DNA from: Amphiura filiformis
Taxonomy: Eukaryota > Echinodermata > Ophiuroidea > Amphilepidida > Amphiuridae
Reading direction: 5' to 3'
Length of the DNA: 64,000 bases
Assembly: GCF_039555335.1 (NCBI RefSeq)
Contig: NC_092636.1
Span: forward strand, 52,817,706-52,881,705
In this document: positions 1 through 14,633 of the stretch, piece by piece
Numbering within the stretch: the stretch's first letter is position 1
Layout: the number at the start of each line of letters is the position of its first letter
Notes under the pieces: generated by a model
Databases searched by the model: none
Told to the model about the DNA's origin: nothing
What the model saw: only the letters and a program-made list of their open reading frames with translations
Position numbers and translations under genes: made by a program

Positions 1-2038
1 TAGCGTCTATGTCCATCCTTTGACGACGGAAGGGTACGTTACGTTTACGACCACCTTGACAACAAAACATGATTGATTGGATGTGACTTTGGATGTTTTT
101 AGTCATTTTGCAACATACATGTATGTGACTACATTATGAAGTTATCTTTGTATATTGATTATTATTCTGGACATATATTAGGAATAGATGTACACATGCA
201 CACTTTTGAGACTGGTGAAATAACTGATAAAATAATACGTCTTAGCTAGACCATCCAGCAGTGGTGTAGCCGGGGGTCCTTATTGGAGTATGGGGATGTA
301 GGGTAGATTTGGGATGAATTATCAGCCATGTAGTTGAGACTCAGGTGCATTTTCAGCCATTTTTGTTTATTGATGGCCCTCAACTTCATGAAAATTTGGT
401 TTTAAAAAGGTTGCTTTTCAAAATTTCTTTTTTAGCAAAATTGTGAAAATATTTTCAAAAATTTGTATTGTAGGGGGTTTGTTTTTCATCAAATTTAGTT
501 TAAAGTTGGATAGTTTTTTTGAGTCCCAACCGCACATCCCCACCCAAACCAAAGTTGAAACCCCCGGATGTAGCCAAGGGGTCATCCGGATCCCCATCCC
601 CACCATAAATTATGCTAGCCCCATTATATTTTAGATTTTTAGGCTTTTTTTTGTACTGTTTAGCCAATTTAGGGCTTTTAACAGTCCAAAAATACTGTTG
701 CACTGTTCATTCCTAAACTTCCAGCAAGTCACAGAGTCCACATACAATTCAGAAATTCAGAACTTATATACCGCTCCTATCCTTCCCACCAACTTACCAG
801 GAGTCTGTACCACAGCATGGAAGTTTTTCTGCTGCAGCTCATTGATCCTATCACTCTTGGCTTTAGCGCCCTTCTCAATAGCTGCACCTTATGCACATAC
901 TGCGAATTTAAGAATCGTGAGATCTGCATTTTCATGTTCCAATTTACTTAATTGATGTTTTCAAATCTTTGACAGTAGCTTCCGAATCTTCCTTGATTCG
1001 TATCAGTTGCTGATGAAGATCGTTATTTTCACGAGTTAATTTAGCGTTGTCGCTGCGATACGGCTCTATCTGTTCCTCCCAGGTGCTCTTTTCCTTCACT
1101 GTTTTGGTAGCCTGCAAGAGCAGTGAAATATTATTGATCCTGTTATAAGTTATAAGTCACCGATTTTGTCAGGATGCAGCTTTTTGCTCCCTTTTTCCAT
1201 AAAGTTGCCAAATCAAAATTTCACTCAATTGCCATTTAGGTCAAACTATAAAGGATTCAGATTGGGGTGTGTAATAACTTTTGAATCCAAACAAATTATT
1301 ACTGTATTTTGGGGGAATCAAGAGTAGGTTAGTAATACAGTATGACCTAATGACTGCCTGCCCTCATATCACTAGATTGGCTGCAATATTTCTTTAAAAT
1401 GTCTAAGGCTTTTCCATCAATCAGGATCAGAAATTAATATACAAGCCGTAATATTTAAAAATCTTCAGAAAATAAAGTCATGCCTATATGCACACCTCCG
1501 CACACACACATGTATGGCTAATGGCTATGACAAATACATGATTAGCGATAGCAAAATATTCACCTCGATTTGCCAAAATTATATGGCCACTTTATAATAT
1601 TATCTTTTATTGTTATATGTATTAACCTTTAATAAATTACCACTTTGCCTGTTCTTCATACCAAATGGTGGGTGATTTTTCCCAATTTTTTTTAATCAAC
1701 CAAGAAATATCCTAGCATAACCTTTGATTAATATTTCCCCAAATGTCAAAATTCTCATTTATTAGCCGAAAACAGGGATTTGCACTGCAAATACTGAAAT
1801 CTTGCTTATTTGTCAGAGGGGCCCTATACACCATACAAACACACACACCACATTTCCATAAGTTTGAAGCCATTCTTACCTGAAGTTTAGCATTTTTCAA
1901 GCTCTCAGTTGTATGTATCAAATCATTGAACAGTTTCTCAACCAGAGGTAAAGACTCAATGCCCAAGGCCTGTCTGTATCCTAACTGATCCAGCCGTTTC
2001 CTTAAAGCAGTAAATTTCTGCTCTGCTAAAGATGCCAT
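1..2038 (-). CDS. CEP135: CEP135 centrosomal protein, 5' (N-terminal) part; partial
   Basis: Centriole assembly protein; in the known family the N-terminal coiled coil binds microtubules and links the cartwheel to the outer wall. Three exons are seen on the minus strand: 1880-2038 (53 codons, starts MASLAEQK, donor GTAAG at 1879-1875), 798-1111 (acceptor TTGCAG, donor GTAAGT at 797-792) and <1-54 (acceptor AAG). Exon 1 contains RKRLDQLGYRQ and LPLVEKLF then HTTESL, the signature of CEP135 N-termini; exon 2 has LTRENNDL and NFHAVVQTPG; exon 3 opens with a basic stretch ending FRRQRMDID, again matching CEP135. Phases fit (0, then 1). Oddity: exon 2 has three single-base indels (near 951, 925 and 888), so as written its frame is broken although the splice sites are intact. 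The gene continues beyond the left edge. TSGA10, a relative, is less likely because the extreme N-terminus matches CEP135. Confidence 0.88.
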
Positions 2039-2741
2039 TTTACTATCGGTTGGACTGTGTCTTAAAGCTCAACATACTATACAAAGTGCTGCTGGTACTT
2101 AATGATCTGTGGGTATTAAAAATAAAAAAGAAGTCATGATCTTATGAGGTTTTACTCTGTTTGTCAAGGGTTTGTATTTTGATCAATGATGGTTGCTCAA
2201 AAGATAGATGGTTCATATCTGATAGTGATATAAAATTGGATTGATTGAGCCCATATTTATTGGTCGAGCTATGAGTTTTAAAATATCGTACGAGACGTAG
2301 TCCAGTCCAATATTTTGAAACTCATAGTGAGACTAAGCCAGGGATTTTCGGGCGGGCTTGCGGGTACCCGCCCGAGATTACATTACCCGGGCAGGAAATC
2401 ATTAATTTTTTTTTATTTTTTAGAATTTTATTTATGTCGACGTCGGTATACGAATTATATCGACATGTCGACATTAAAAAACAGTGCCGACGACAGCACT
2501 ACGATGTACCTATGACACATAGCAATATCCGTAAATACCTGAATTCCTGAGATTATCTCCCAGTAATGCAATGTCTGACCCAGAATTCCCAGAAATTGCA
2601 AATTCAACATGGTCTACTCGGGTAGTTGGCACTTCCCTAAGCACAGACTTTTTTACATTAGAGGATGTCTTACAATTAGACGGACATTCTATACGGTACT
2701 ATTATTACCCACCAGTGTCCGAATTAAAAAAATAAATGAGG

Positions 2742-3042
2742 TTGTCCCATGGACAACCAGGTTGTAATTTCTGGTTGTCCACCAAGGTTTTTGGTTGTCC
2801 GTAAGCTGCCACAATCTGAAACAACTACATGTGACCAATAAAGTGGAGTGAGTGTAGTCAATTTATGAACAATTACTCTTAAATATTTAACAATTCATCA
2901 GTTGTGTCAGGTTTGAGCAAACTAACATGCTGAAAAAAGTGACTTTTGGCTGTAGATCTTTGGTTGTCCGCCGGACAACTAGAGCATTATTTTCGGTTGT
3001 CCGGTGCATGTTTTGGTTGTCCCGGGCGAACGGACAACCAAA
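2742..3042. repeat. Cluster of GGTTGTCC / GGACAACC octamers
   Basis: The octamer GGTTGTCC or its complement occurs about nine times in roughly 300 bp, including a palindrome GGTTGTCC-CAT-GGACAACC near 2742 and a closing inverted copy near 3032. The spacing is irregular, so it is not a simple tandem array; it may be a decayed transposon end or a set of protein-binding sites. Confidence 0.5.
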
Positions 3043-4959
3043 ATTTCGAACACTGTTACCCACCATACCCTGAAGTCTGATCATTGAAAGAAGTCCTGTT
3101 ATAATATAACGTGAAAACTACCATGAGAGGACATATTCAAAGTATGCATTCGGCAATGTCATTTTCACTCTGCACAAGCGCAGATTGCTCATTTTTTGGT
3201 GACGTCACCACCATTATCGGTCGGAGGAAGCTTCTGACTTTCAGAATATTAATAAGCATCATGGTGCCTGCTGTGAAAGAAAACCCAGCATCGGGAATTG
3301 ATGCAGTTTTCGGCAAGTTATGCTACTTATTTGAACGGCTTTTCGATAAATAATTCCACGAATGTGAGCATGATACTTTGAAAATGTATGCAATGGAATT
3401 TAGTAAAAAATAACTTTTAGAACTTTGTTTGGAGTTGGGAAATTTACTAGTAAAATTAGACCCCTCAGTTGATTTACTGACCTCCTCGCCGAATACAAAA
3501 CACAGCGTAATAGTACCGCACTATGGCTAAAATAATAACTTCTCGATCATGAGAGCTCAATAGGCACGCAACGACAATTGCGTCGGCGTACAACGCCTAC
3601 CACACACGCTTTGGGTATGCGCTGCATTTCCTGTGCGTGTACAATTGATCGCGCTACTAAACTTGCGACATTACGCAGCAGTCTACAGGTGTGCTGTTAA
3701 TTGCACTCGGTAAGGATTTTAGGTGTGCTATCATTTGCACTCGGTAAGAAGTTTAGGTGGGCTATTTGAATTATTGCACTTGATATTCAGATAAGAAGCA
3801 TTGGTGTTGAATGTGGGACTACAATGTACAGGTGGGACTACAATGTACAGGTGGGCTTACTCAAACACCAAACTTTCGACACAAATATTGTCCCGTCTGC
3901 CTCGGTTTTTTTCAAACCCCATTTACATCATTAAGCTTGTAGGTTTTCCACGTCTTGTACTGGACCCATTTGTTCTTTTTGTCCGCCATGAGTAGTATAA
4001 ACTGATATTTCTATTGGCACACCTTGGTACAATTTTATCATAGCACTACACTCACCGCTGACAGATCACACGTGTGTAGGTCATGTCAAAATATTAAATC
4101 AGCCTTGTTCAGCTTCTAAATAATTATACAGTTCAGTTGAATGCATAAATATTACCACATTTACTACGGTGGTCAATGGCATGTCATGTCTTTGTTGTGA
4201 CATGAACAGCACGTTATCATATTTCGGTAGCGTAGCGTGACCTCACAAGAAAGGTCAGCTAATTTACATATTAAATTGTCGAAAACGGCCAATCAGCGAG
4301 TAGAAATGATATTGTTTGGGTCGTCACCTTTGTAAAGGCCATGACGTCGATTTATTTTACGCAAATCACTTTCGGGAACCGCTGCAACTTTGGAAACTCC
4401 TTGTTTTGAGGTGACAAGGTGCGTTATAAATCGCACTCGGTAAAGTGATTTAAGGTGGGCTCTATGCGTGCGATCGCACTCGCGCGCTATACGTCGAACA
4501 ACTGAATACATGCACAACATACGGACCAATATATTTTTGTAAACATTTTAGGCCTATAACAAAATGTATATTTTCCTACAATTGTACAACTATCGTTTCT
4601 ACCCTATGACCTATAAAAGTTACCTGTTATCAAAGTGTCCATAAAAAACTGGTCATCGCAAGTATCTTTGATGCTGAAAAGTCACGATATTCACGCAGGG
4701 ACAGGCCGAAAACCTTACCTCGATCGTAAAATCCAGCCCATGCATGTCATAAATAATTCATTATTGTATTGTGTAAATGTCACTGATTGTGTCGACGTAT
4801 TGTTATTGCACCTGTTACAGCAGAAGTCATGCTGAATTTATACTCGATCGCTGGATCACCATGTGAATTCGCTTATTAAAAAAAAAAAAACCTCTATACG
4901 ACCAGGTTGTTAAGCATCGAGCACGCTGACTGGCTTAGCAAATATCCAATTATTTTTGT

Positions 4960-5195
4960 AAACCAATCAGGTTAGACATACTTTACTGGCGGGTCACATT
5001 AATTCATACCGTAAAAGGCCGTCGCCTTCATTGATTGGCTAACGATTGCGATGAATGGTGTTTGCAACCAATCACAAAACGGGTTACAAATAAATAAGGC
5101 GCCCATCGGAAATTTTGTGTGACGTCATGCCACGAGGTAGCCGGAGGCTTCGCTTTTCTGCTAGCTTTAAAAGCGAGCGAGTGGTACTATAAAGT
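4960..5195 (+). promoter_or_regulatory. Promoter-like cluster: three CCAAT boxes, CRE, TATA
   Basis: CCAAT at 4963-4967 and 5068-5072, an inverted copy (ATTGG) at 5034-5038, a full CRE TGACGTCA at 5120-5127 and TATAAAG at 5188-5194, in the order expected for a plus-strand polymerase II promoter. No gene is recognisable immediately downstream, where a MITE starts at about 5428 and a decayed LINE at about 6.1 kb. It could be the promoter of a non-coding RNA, a repeat-borne promoter, or chance. Confidence 0.25.
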
Positions 5196-5427
5196 CAGTT
5201 TCACAGCTGTGATTTATGGAGCATATCATAAAATCTCTGAGCACATACACAGCGGATTTGACAGATAAAATGACATTTGCAATTCTGAGCAACGGGATTC
5301 CATGAAATTGAAGATTATGTAAGTTATTCTACAGGATCGGTAATAATTAACAGCTGGTCTGCAGTATTTGAAGTGCATATTGAAGTTTGTAAGTTTGTGA
5401 CTTCGTACGTTATGTGCAATAGATATT

Positions 5428-5828
5428 AGGCCCCTAACAGTCAATTTTGAGTTTCCCGTCACGTAATTTCTGAGAACAAGTGAGGTAACTTTTCATTATT
5501 CAATATTCATTATTTTTCTGCCTTTCATTATATGACCAACACACATGTAAAATGTGTTCTTACTTGCTGATCACTCACTTGAAGATGGATGTTTAGCCCA
5601 AATGAGATTCAAAAGTATATTAAAAAGAATCTGCAAGGTTGACAGCAAAATGCATGTTTTGATTTTGATTTTTCCACAAAAAATAAAGGGATATTCATAA
5701 AAATGTTTGCAAATAAAACCAGTTTTTATCAGTATTTTTTGGAAAATCACAATATTGAATTCAAGTGAGGGTCAGAAAATGAAGTGAGGGCGGGTGACGG
5801 GAAACTCAAAATCGACTTTCCTTGGCCT
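5428..5828. mobile_element. MITE-like element with about 24-bp terminal inverted repeats
   Basis: The left arm (about 5437-5462) and right arm (about 5793-5818) share ATTTTGAGTTTCCCGTCAC in inverted orientation, with weaker similarity further in. There is no coding capacity and I could not define a target duplication. Confidence 0.5.
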
Positions 5829-6146
5829 TACAAGTTACAGGAAGCTTAAATTGGCACGCTTTCCTGCAATAAAAAGTAGCTCTGAAAATTCATCGAAAAT
5901 ATCACGTTTGCTATAACTCGTTTGTACGCTCCTGTATGATACAGAATTCGTAAGTAACCTGTGATCTAAATAGTGTACTCCGATTGAACTTGATTTTACA
6001 AATCTCGCTGTATTTTATGACTTTGTGTTTTTCATATCATTGTCTATTTAACGATATTGAAAACTACAGCGGTACATCTGTGCTGAATTCTGTTCCGATG
6101 TCATCGATTTGTTATTTTGTAACTGTTTAATATATTTGTTACTGCT

Positions 6147-9100
6147 ATGCGCCCTTTCCTGTTTAAATCAGCGCCTATTCATTCCGCACGGAAGGGTGTG
6201 ATAAACAATGATTATGCGAGACTTTCACAATGGAAATCTCCTCGTGGATGTAGATCTGGTCGTCACAAGAAAAAATCGATTACCAGAACTATTACAAATA
6301 GAATCCCGAAATGCACGGCGGTAAATACTTCTGGAGTTAATAAATCCAATCTTGTTGAAATTCCCAGAAGTGGTGTGCAGCGTACCCATAATGCCTCTGG
6401 AATTCGCTTCGCATGTTGGCATGAAAGATCTGTTAAGGCGAAACACAAATCAACCGCCGTATGTGATTATGTAATCAGCAATCAAATTGATATTTTGGCT
6501 TTGACGGAAACATGGTTAACAGGTACCGAAAGAGATAACCGTGCCATCGCCGACATTCAAAATACCTTGCCAAATTATCACTTTCACCACATCCATCGTC
6601 AAAATGGTAGAGGTGGAGGACTAGCTGTTCTCATTCGTGACGGGCTGAAATTTAGTGTTAAGGACACGTTTGAATTTAAATCAATGGAGTATATGAATCT
6701 TCGCATTACGTCCGCATCCACTTGTCTTCAACTTCTTGTTACATACCGTCCAAAACCGAATAAAAAGAACAAGCTCAGCACCCCCATGTTTTTCGAAGAG
6801 ATATCATCACTTCTCGAGTCACTCAGTGCTGAAAACCTACTCATCACCGGTGATTTTAATATCCATCTTGATATACCAGAAGATCGTGACACTATTACTT
6901 TCCTTAACATCTTAGACATTCACAACTTGCAGCAGCACATCACTGAACCAACCCACATTGCAGGGCATATGCTTGACCTATTGATCTCCAGAATAGATTC
7001 CGATCTTGTTACCTCTCATAAGGTTGAAAAGTGTTTGCCATCAGATCATTTTGTCATCAAGTGCAATGTAAAGATCATTCGTCCTGGACCTTGTACCAAG
7101 CGTGGACCTTGTACCAAGCGAGTAAAATCCCGTCTTATTGAAACATAATTGACGCGAATTTCGCCAAGATATCCAGTCTTCATTGGAGACTATGTCTTCT
7201 GTAAAGGGTCTTGAGGAAATGATCAGCGGATACAACAATACCTTATCTAATACTCTTGATATTCACGCCCCTGAGGTGGATCGAACTGTGATATTGCGTC
7301 CTCATGCACCGTGGTATACCGACTCGCCAAGAGCCGCAAAATAAGAACGCCGGCGCCGCGAGCGCAAGTGGTTGCAAACTGATCTCACCGTTCATAAAGA
7401 GTTGTATGAAGAGCAATGTGAGGAATACAAACTTCTCCTTGAAAGATCAAAAACTGAATATCACAGCAACCAAGTTACAGAGGCTAATCAGCGTGATCTA
7501 TTCCGTGTGGTTGACAAATTATCTACACCAAAGTCAACTTGTAATCTTCCCGGCCATGAAGACGCAAAAGACTTAGCCAATTCATTCGCGAAGTTTTTCA
7601 GCGACAAAATCAACAAGCTTCGAAATGGACTTGATGCAAATAGCACATCATCTATATCTCTGCAACTCAATGAGTCTTGTGATAGTTCACTTTGTGATTT
7701 TACCACCGTGTCTGAAGATGATGTCCTTAAGGTCATCAAATCATCCTCGATCACTTCTTGCCCACTCGATCCATCCCCGGCTAGCGTTTTTAGACTATGC
7801 CGTGATGACCTTCTCCCTGTGATCACGAGAATTGTAAATGAATCGCTGTCATCTGGTGTATTCCCTGCATCCCTTATGTGTGCTCGGATCGTTCCTCTCC
7901 TGAAAAAGCCAAGTCTTGATCATAATATCTTGTCAAACTATCGCCCGATATCGAATCTTCCTTATTTAGGAAAGGTCATCGAAAGGATCGCTGTTCAACA
8001 GTTGCAATCTTACCTGACAGAAAACCATCTTCACTGCAAACGCAAGCAGCTTATAGACCCTTCCATAGTGTGGAAACGGCGTTACTCAAAGTTCAGAATG
8101 ACATCCTGACTGCTCTGGATAAGCGCAAAGAAGCCTTGTTAGTGCTTCTGGATTTCAGCGCAGCGTTTGATACGCTAGATCATCGCCAATTGCTGGATCA
8201 TTTTGAAGAGCGCTATGGTCTTCGTGGAAATGTGCTTAATTGGTTCTCGTCAGATCTCGCTGATCGCACGCAATCAGTTGCCATCAACGAAATGCAGTCC
8301 GACCCGATGTGCTTCGTGTGGAGTTCCTCAGGGATCCGTTGCCGGCCCTTTGGCGTTTACTATGTTCAGCGGGCCATTACAGGACTTGATCATGCTCACG
8401 GTGTTCAATCTGTTGTCTACGCTGATGACACCCAGCTTTATCTTACTTTTCAACCTCAAGATCGAGATATGGCTGTTCGGAAACTTGAAGCGTGTATCAG
8501 TGACATTAGATCATGGTGTAAAGTGAACAAGCTAGTTCTCAACGACAGCAAGACCGAGCTCGTCCACTTATATTCCAAATTCAAGAACACATCTTGGACA
8601 CCTTCAATGACGATAGGTGACTTCACCATTCGTCCTTCTCCACAAGCACGCAATCTTGGCGTTAGCATGGACTCCGTCCTTAGTATGAGTAGTCACGTCG
8701 ACAATCTGTGCAAGAGTGCTCTTCTCGGTATCAGGAAGATTGGACGCATTCGGCAGTATCTGACTCGCAAATCAACCACTAAGTTGGTTCATGCCTTCGT
8801 AACATCTAAACTTGATACATGTAATTCGCTGTTGTATGGATTGCCGGATCGCGAGATCGCAAAAGTTCAGAAAGTTCAGAACGTGGCTGCAAGGCTTGTT
8901 CTGCGTATCTCGCGACATGAGCATGTCACACCCGCTCTGGAAGAGCTTCACTGGCTGCCAATAAAACAAAGAGTGGCATATAAGATCATGCTTGTTACAT
9001 ATAACTCTTCATGGCATGTCACCAGTTTTTATATCTGACATCATTCACGTCTATGTACCAACAAGATCGCTGAGATCATCTGCTGAACGTCGACTGAAAG

Positions 9101-9270
9101 TCATTAAATCATCTACAAAGTTCTATGGTGACAGGTCATTTGCCTTCGCAGCCGCGAAATTATGGAACGATCTTCCCAGTGAAATTCGCCACGCTACTAC
9201 TCTCGGCATTTTCCAGTCTCGACTGAAGACACATCTCTTTAGACAGTACTTCAATGGTGATGCATCGTAA
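6147..9270 (+). pseudogene. LINE ORF2 remnant: AP endonuclease + reverse transcriptase, frame-broken
   Basis: 6147-7148 encodes the APE-type endonuclease: DILALTETWL, GRGGGLAVL, the ITGDFNIHLD catalytic motif and the terminal PSDHFVIKC block. An in-frame TAA ends it at 7148 and a second stop lies near 7342. RT follows: NYRPISNLPYLGKVIERI (about 7935-7990), FSAAFDTLDHRQLLDHF after a frameshift near 8041, GVPQGSVAGPLAF (about 8322-8360) in a different frame owing to indels near 8300 and 8387, then VVYADDTQLYL (about 8412). The last block shifts frame again near 9005 and ends at 9270. At least two stops and four frameshifts make it inactive. It is an ancient element product, not a host gene. Confidence 0.85.
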
Positions 9271-9330
9271 TTTCATTTTTCATCAATTATTGTGTGCGTA
9301 ATTTATTCTTCATGTGTGTTTATTCCGAGT

Positions 9331-9900
9331 AACCCTGCCCATTAATTTTGCCATCTAGGGAGCAAGATATTATTCTTGCTGAGAGTGATGTGCTGGTAAC
9401 CTCTCCTCTCCAGGGTTTATTTATGCCATTGCTGTGCCTGTCATGCCACGGTTTGATGTTCCATCCACTGTTTTAAATATTTTGCTTCAGTATATTATCA
9501 TGTTAGTTCTATTGTACTATGTTCCGTGCAATACCAATTTTTTCCCAGCCAATTTTTATGTTTAGGGGGCGTGATATTTATCTCGTCGAGAGTGATGTGC
9601 TGGCAACCTCTCCTCTCCTGGGCTTTCTCAATTTTGTCGCATTTTTTCTCTCCCAAGCGGGTTTTTCGCGGAAAGGTGTGATATGCTCGATACGCTGTTT
9701 GAATGATTGTATTATTCTGATTGTTATAATTATCTGTATATTTAATTTATATTGCTATGTTGTATTTTGTGATAATAATTGCTCTGTGTATATTTAGTCA
9801 AACCCTGCCCATTTGTTATTTCTATTTAGGGAGCAAGACATTTGAAATATTGCTGAGAGTGATGTGCTGGCAACCTCTCCTCTCCAGGGCTTTTACCATG
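9331..9900 (+). repeat. Three direct repeats in the LINE 3' UTR
   Basis: The block GAGAGTGATGTGCTGG-x-AACCTCTCCTCTCC occurs near 9381, 9588 and 9855. The first and third copies are preceded by CCCTGCCCATT and AGGGAGCAAGA; the second is diverged. Spacing is about 207 and 267 bp. Confidence 0.75.
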
Positions 9901-10362
9901 TTTTTTGTCGTCTGTGCCGGTCACAGCTTTTTTTGATTGTTTTTATGCGGTGGTGTGCTCGAAATGCTGTTTTTTTGGTTGTAGTGCAATTCTATTTTAA
10001 ACTCTGTGTATATTTACATTTTATTTGCTTATTATGTGCTTATTGATATTATGAAATATGTTCTAAACTAAAGTCATTATCCTCGTCGCTTCATATGTGT
10101 CGTTTGTCGTGCCTCCTCGTTTGCTTTTTTCTGGCTCATGGGAAGCGGCGTGGATTATGACTTTTCTTTTTTGTTTATATTGTTGTGTTTAAAATTTTGT
10201 TTATTATTTAAAATGAAAAAAAAAAAATTGTATTTGTTAGGCCCTTAAATTTTCTTTGTTTGTAGCTTAAGATATTTTAATCTGTTTCTGGTTGTGTAAA
10301 GCGCCTAGAGGCATTTGCATTAGGCGCTATATTAAATCTGTCTTTATTATTATTATTATTAA

Positions 10363-12442
10363 TTTGTCTGTCGCTTACGAAAGTTATTGGGAGTTCAGGG
10401 CACGTCACACCGAGTGTGACGCGACCTCGCTGGGCATACTCGCGCGCCTGGCTTAAAATGCATTGACTGACGCAGTGCACGCAGTACATTCTCTCGTGAT
10501 CGAGAAACTATTATCGTATTTTAGGCTATTACTTTTAGGCTATAGCTATAGCCTCGCCCTCGTAGTTGACGTAGCCTATCACTTATCAGAATGATCACAC
10601 AGATGTCAGATCAGGCTCGTATTCGTAAAACTCTGACCCTCTGGCTGTACGCCCGAGACTTGTTAAATATTGAACATACCAGGAGCCAAAACTTGGCAAC
10701 GATGTGGTAAAAAAAGCCTGGCTCCTGCTTAAATATAAGCCTTGCATCCTGTCCTGGGCCAGTCTATTTGCAAATTTTTTTGAAATAAGCGCCATCGTTT
10801 TACAGTATGAGTAAGGTTTCCGAATTTTGCAACCGTAGGCTGCAATGCAGATCTAGCATCAATTCAGGCAATCTTTAGAGACTTGCCTGCAGCCTGATTC
10901 AAACTCTTTTAATAGCCTAACTTTGTATTTACTGAATGCAGTTACCTTACCTTGTCAGGACCTCATAATGTTCATAAAATACAGCTATTTATTCACTCAA
11001 ATATCAGCAATCATCACAAGCCGGAAAGCAGGCAGAAAATCAACAGAGGGCGCAATTTTAGTTCGTGGCCATAGACATACCACCTAGACCTATTACTGCC
11101 CATCCTTTACCACAGCGGGAGGTGAAGCCCCGTATCCATTGACGGATTGACGGGGTTACTAGGCGCGGAGAAATATCGCATACATGTTTGACTCGCTCGT
11201 TTGCGTGATTACTGCGCCGTTATCGCCGCCGCGTCAAATGCAACATGTTCCATAGACGCGAACATGTCTGCTTGTTTGCGTCCGGGTATGCGTCCTTGTC
11301 AAATTCGTTGCTAGCAGTGTCGGCTTCACTACGCGAGTCAAAGTTATTGGTCTAGGTTCTCGTTTGTCTGGGTTCGTGGCCATTGAAATCGCAACGCTCC
11401 TTCGCCTCCGAAGGAGGCTAGAACGGATTGTTATAGCGCGTTGGTGGGTACGCAGTGAAGTCGAAGGAATTTGTTTTGGTCTTTGCGTACTGAAATCAAA
11501 AATCGCGACTTCGCATTGTAGTACGCATTGCTGTACGCCATGAGTGCTTTCTTCAGAGCGTACTGAAGCTAAACGCGCACTCAATTTGGAGAATTTACGT
11601 GTTGCCAGTGAAATTTGCCATGTAATTTGATTGATATGTAGGCCGGCCCGTGTTTTGTTTGTTGTTTTATTGTGGTTATTGGTTTTGGTTTACGTTTGTT
11701 CCCTTGTTTGTTTTTTTGTTTTTGCTTCTCCTTTGTTTTGATTCCGAAGCATAATTGGGGGAAAGATGCATTTAACATTTTGAAATTTAACACATCTTTA
11801 TATTTATGCGGTGTTTTTGTAGCTTTTTGTGGTGGTGTTGTTGTTGGGGTTTTTTTTATTTGATTCTTTTTTTGTGTGGGTTTTGATGATTTTGTTTGTT
11901 TGGTTGGGTTTTTTTCCTTGGTTGGTTGTTTGTTTTTGTATGCTTGTTTGGTTGCGTGTTTTCGTTTTGCAAATGCGAAAAGCATTAAACGTTTAAAAAG
12001 ATTTTTTTTTTTGCCTTGAATACAACATTGTGTTTTGAAGCTGTACGTCAAAAGGAACGAGAACATTTCAATCCAAATACAAACAAATCACGAGTTGCAT
12101 ACTATTATTTCAATCGAACTTTTCAATTAGCCTAGCATGAATTAGCATGATTAGTAGGCCATGGTGGTGCTGATGATGTGTGTCATAGCAATCATTCATA
12201 TTTTGTACTTAATTTTTAGGCCTATAATATGCATTAGCTTACATTTGAAATTCGCCCCACCCCAACAAAAAAAATGAATGAAATTCATAATTGTTCCTAC
12301 TCATAGGTCGATTATCATGTCAATATATTAGATATTTCAAATAAAGTGCATATTCGTCGTGTATGTCTAATTCGTCCACCATGTTCCACGGTGTTTGTCT
12401 ATATATTCGGTTTCGTTTAATAATTTTGTCAAAGTATATATA
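10363..12442. other. Intergenic; low-complexity T/G tract, no gene seen
   Basis: There is no recognisable exon. 11640-11960 is a T/G-rich low-complexity tract that produces a long lysine-, threonine- and asparagine-rich reading frame on the minus strand, which I do not believe. The remainder is unique-looking AT-rich sequence. Confidence 0.4.
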
Positions 12443-12754
12443 CACTCTAAATTTCAAGGATTTAAAATAAATCCTAAAGGATTGTGATTAGGGACCAATC
12501 AAGTATTAGATTTTTTGAAGATTAGATTAGAGTAGAAAATTGGATTTGACTACATAATTAACGAACTTTATGACTTTTATACAATCCTGATGGTCTATTC
12601 CAAGATATTAGATTTGAAATTAAATCTCACAGATTTAAAATTAAATCTTTAAAAATTAAAATTCAAATCTATACGATTAATTTTAAATCTAAAATTGATT
12701 GGTCCCTAATTACAATCCTTAAGGATTTATTTTAAATCCTTGTACTTTAGAGTG
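12443..12754. mobile_element. Tc1/mariner-type MITE with about 60-bp inverted repeats and TA duplication
   Basis: The left end CACTCTAAA (12443) and right end TTTAGAGTG (to 12754) are flanked by TA on both sides. The arms stay complementary for about 60 bp, sharing AAGGATTTAAAATAAATCCT and TTAGGGACCAATCAA. The interior is rich in short palindromes. There is no transposase. Confidence 0.85.

Positions 12755-14633
<1,879 letters not shown>

Larger units (their letters stand above)
2039..5427. other. Intergenic region upstream of CEP135; degenerate short repeats
   Basis: No convincing coding exon. The CEP135 promoter should lie just above 2039, but no clear TATA box is seen. Visible items: a GGTTGTCC/GGACAACC repeat cluster at 2742-3042; a CRE-like palindrome GGTGACGTCACC near 3199; three degenerate copies of a unit with core GCACTCGGTAA (about 3700, 3740 and 4430); a 19-bp direct repeat (GTGGGACTACAATGTACAG) in tandem at 3813-3851; and a promoter-like cluster at 4960-5195 listed separately. 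Confidence 0.5.
6100..10362 (+). mobile_element. Decayed L2/CR1-type non-LTR retrotransposon (LINE)
   Basis: The element has an endonuclease-RT coding region (6147-9270, broken), then a 3' UTR of about 1.1 kb. It ends with GCGCTATATTAAAT and a (TTA)n microsatellite at about 10343-10362, the typical 3' end of L2/CR1-like elements. The 3' UTR holds three diverged direct repeats (see the separate entry). The 5' end is not sharply defined; 6100 is an estimate, and no target duplication was identified. L2 is preferred on the wording of the RT block (HSVETALLKV, LLDFSAAFDTLDH); CR1 or Rex1 relatives cannot be excluded. Confidence 0.8.

Noticed and set aside
11234-11584. 116-aa minus-strand frame
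   Set aside because: No similarity to anything I recognise and no splice or promoter support; GC-richer local sequence explains the open frame.
11640-11960. Possible Z-DNA or regulatory T/G tract
   Set aside because: Irregular T/G mixture without long alternating purine-pyrimidine runs.
11581-12066. 161-aa minus-strand frame rich in Lys, Thr, Asn and Gln
   Set aside because: Produced by a T/G-rich low-complexity tract; no domain or splice context.
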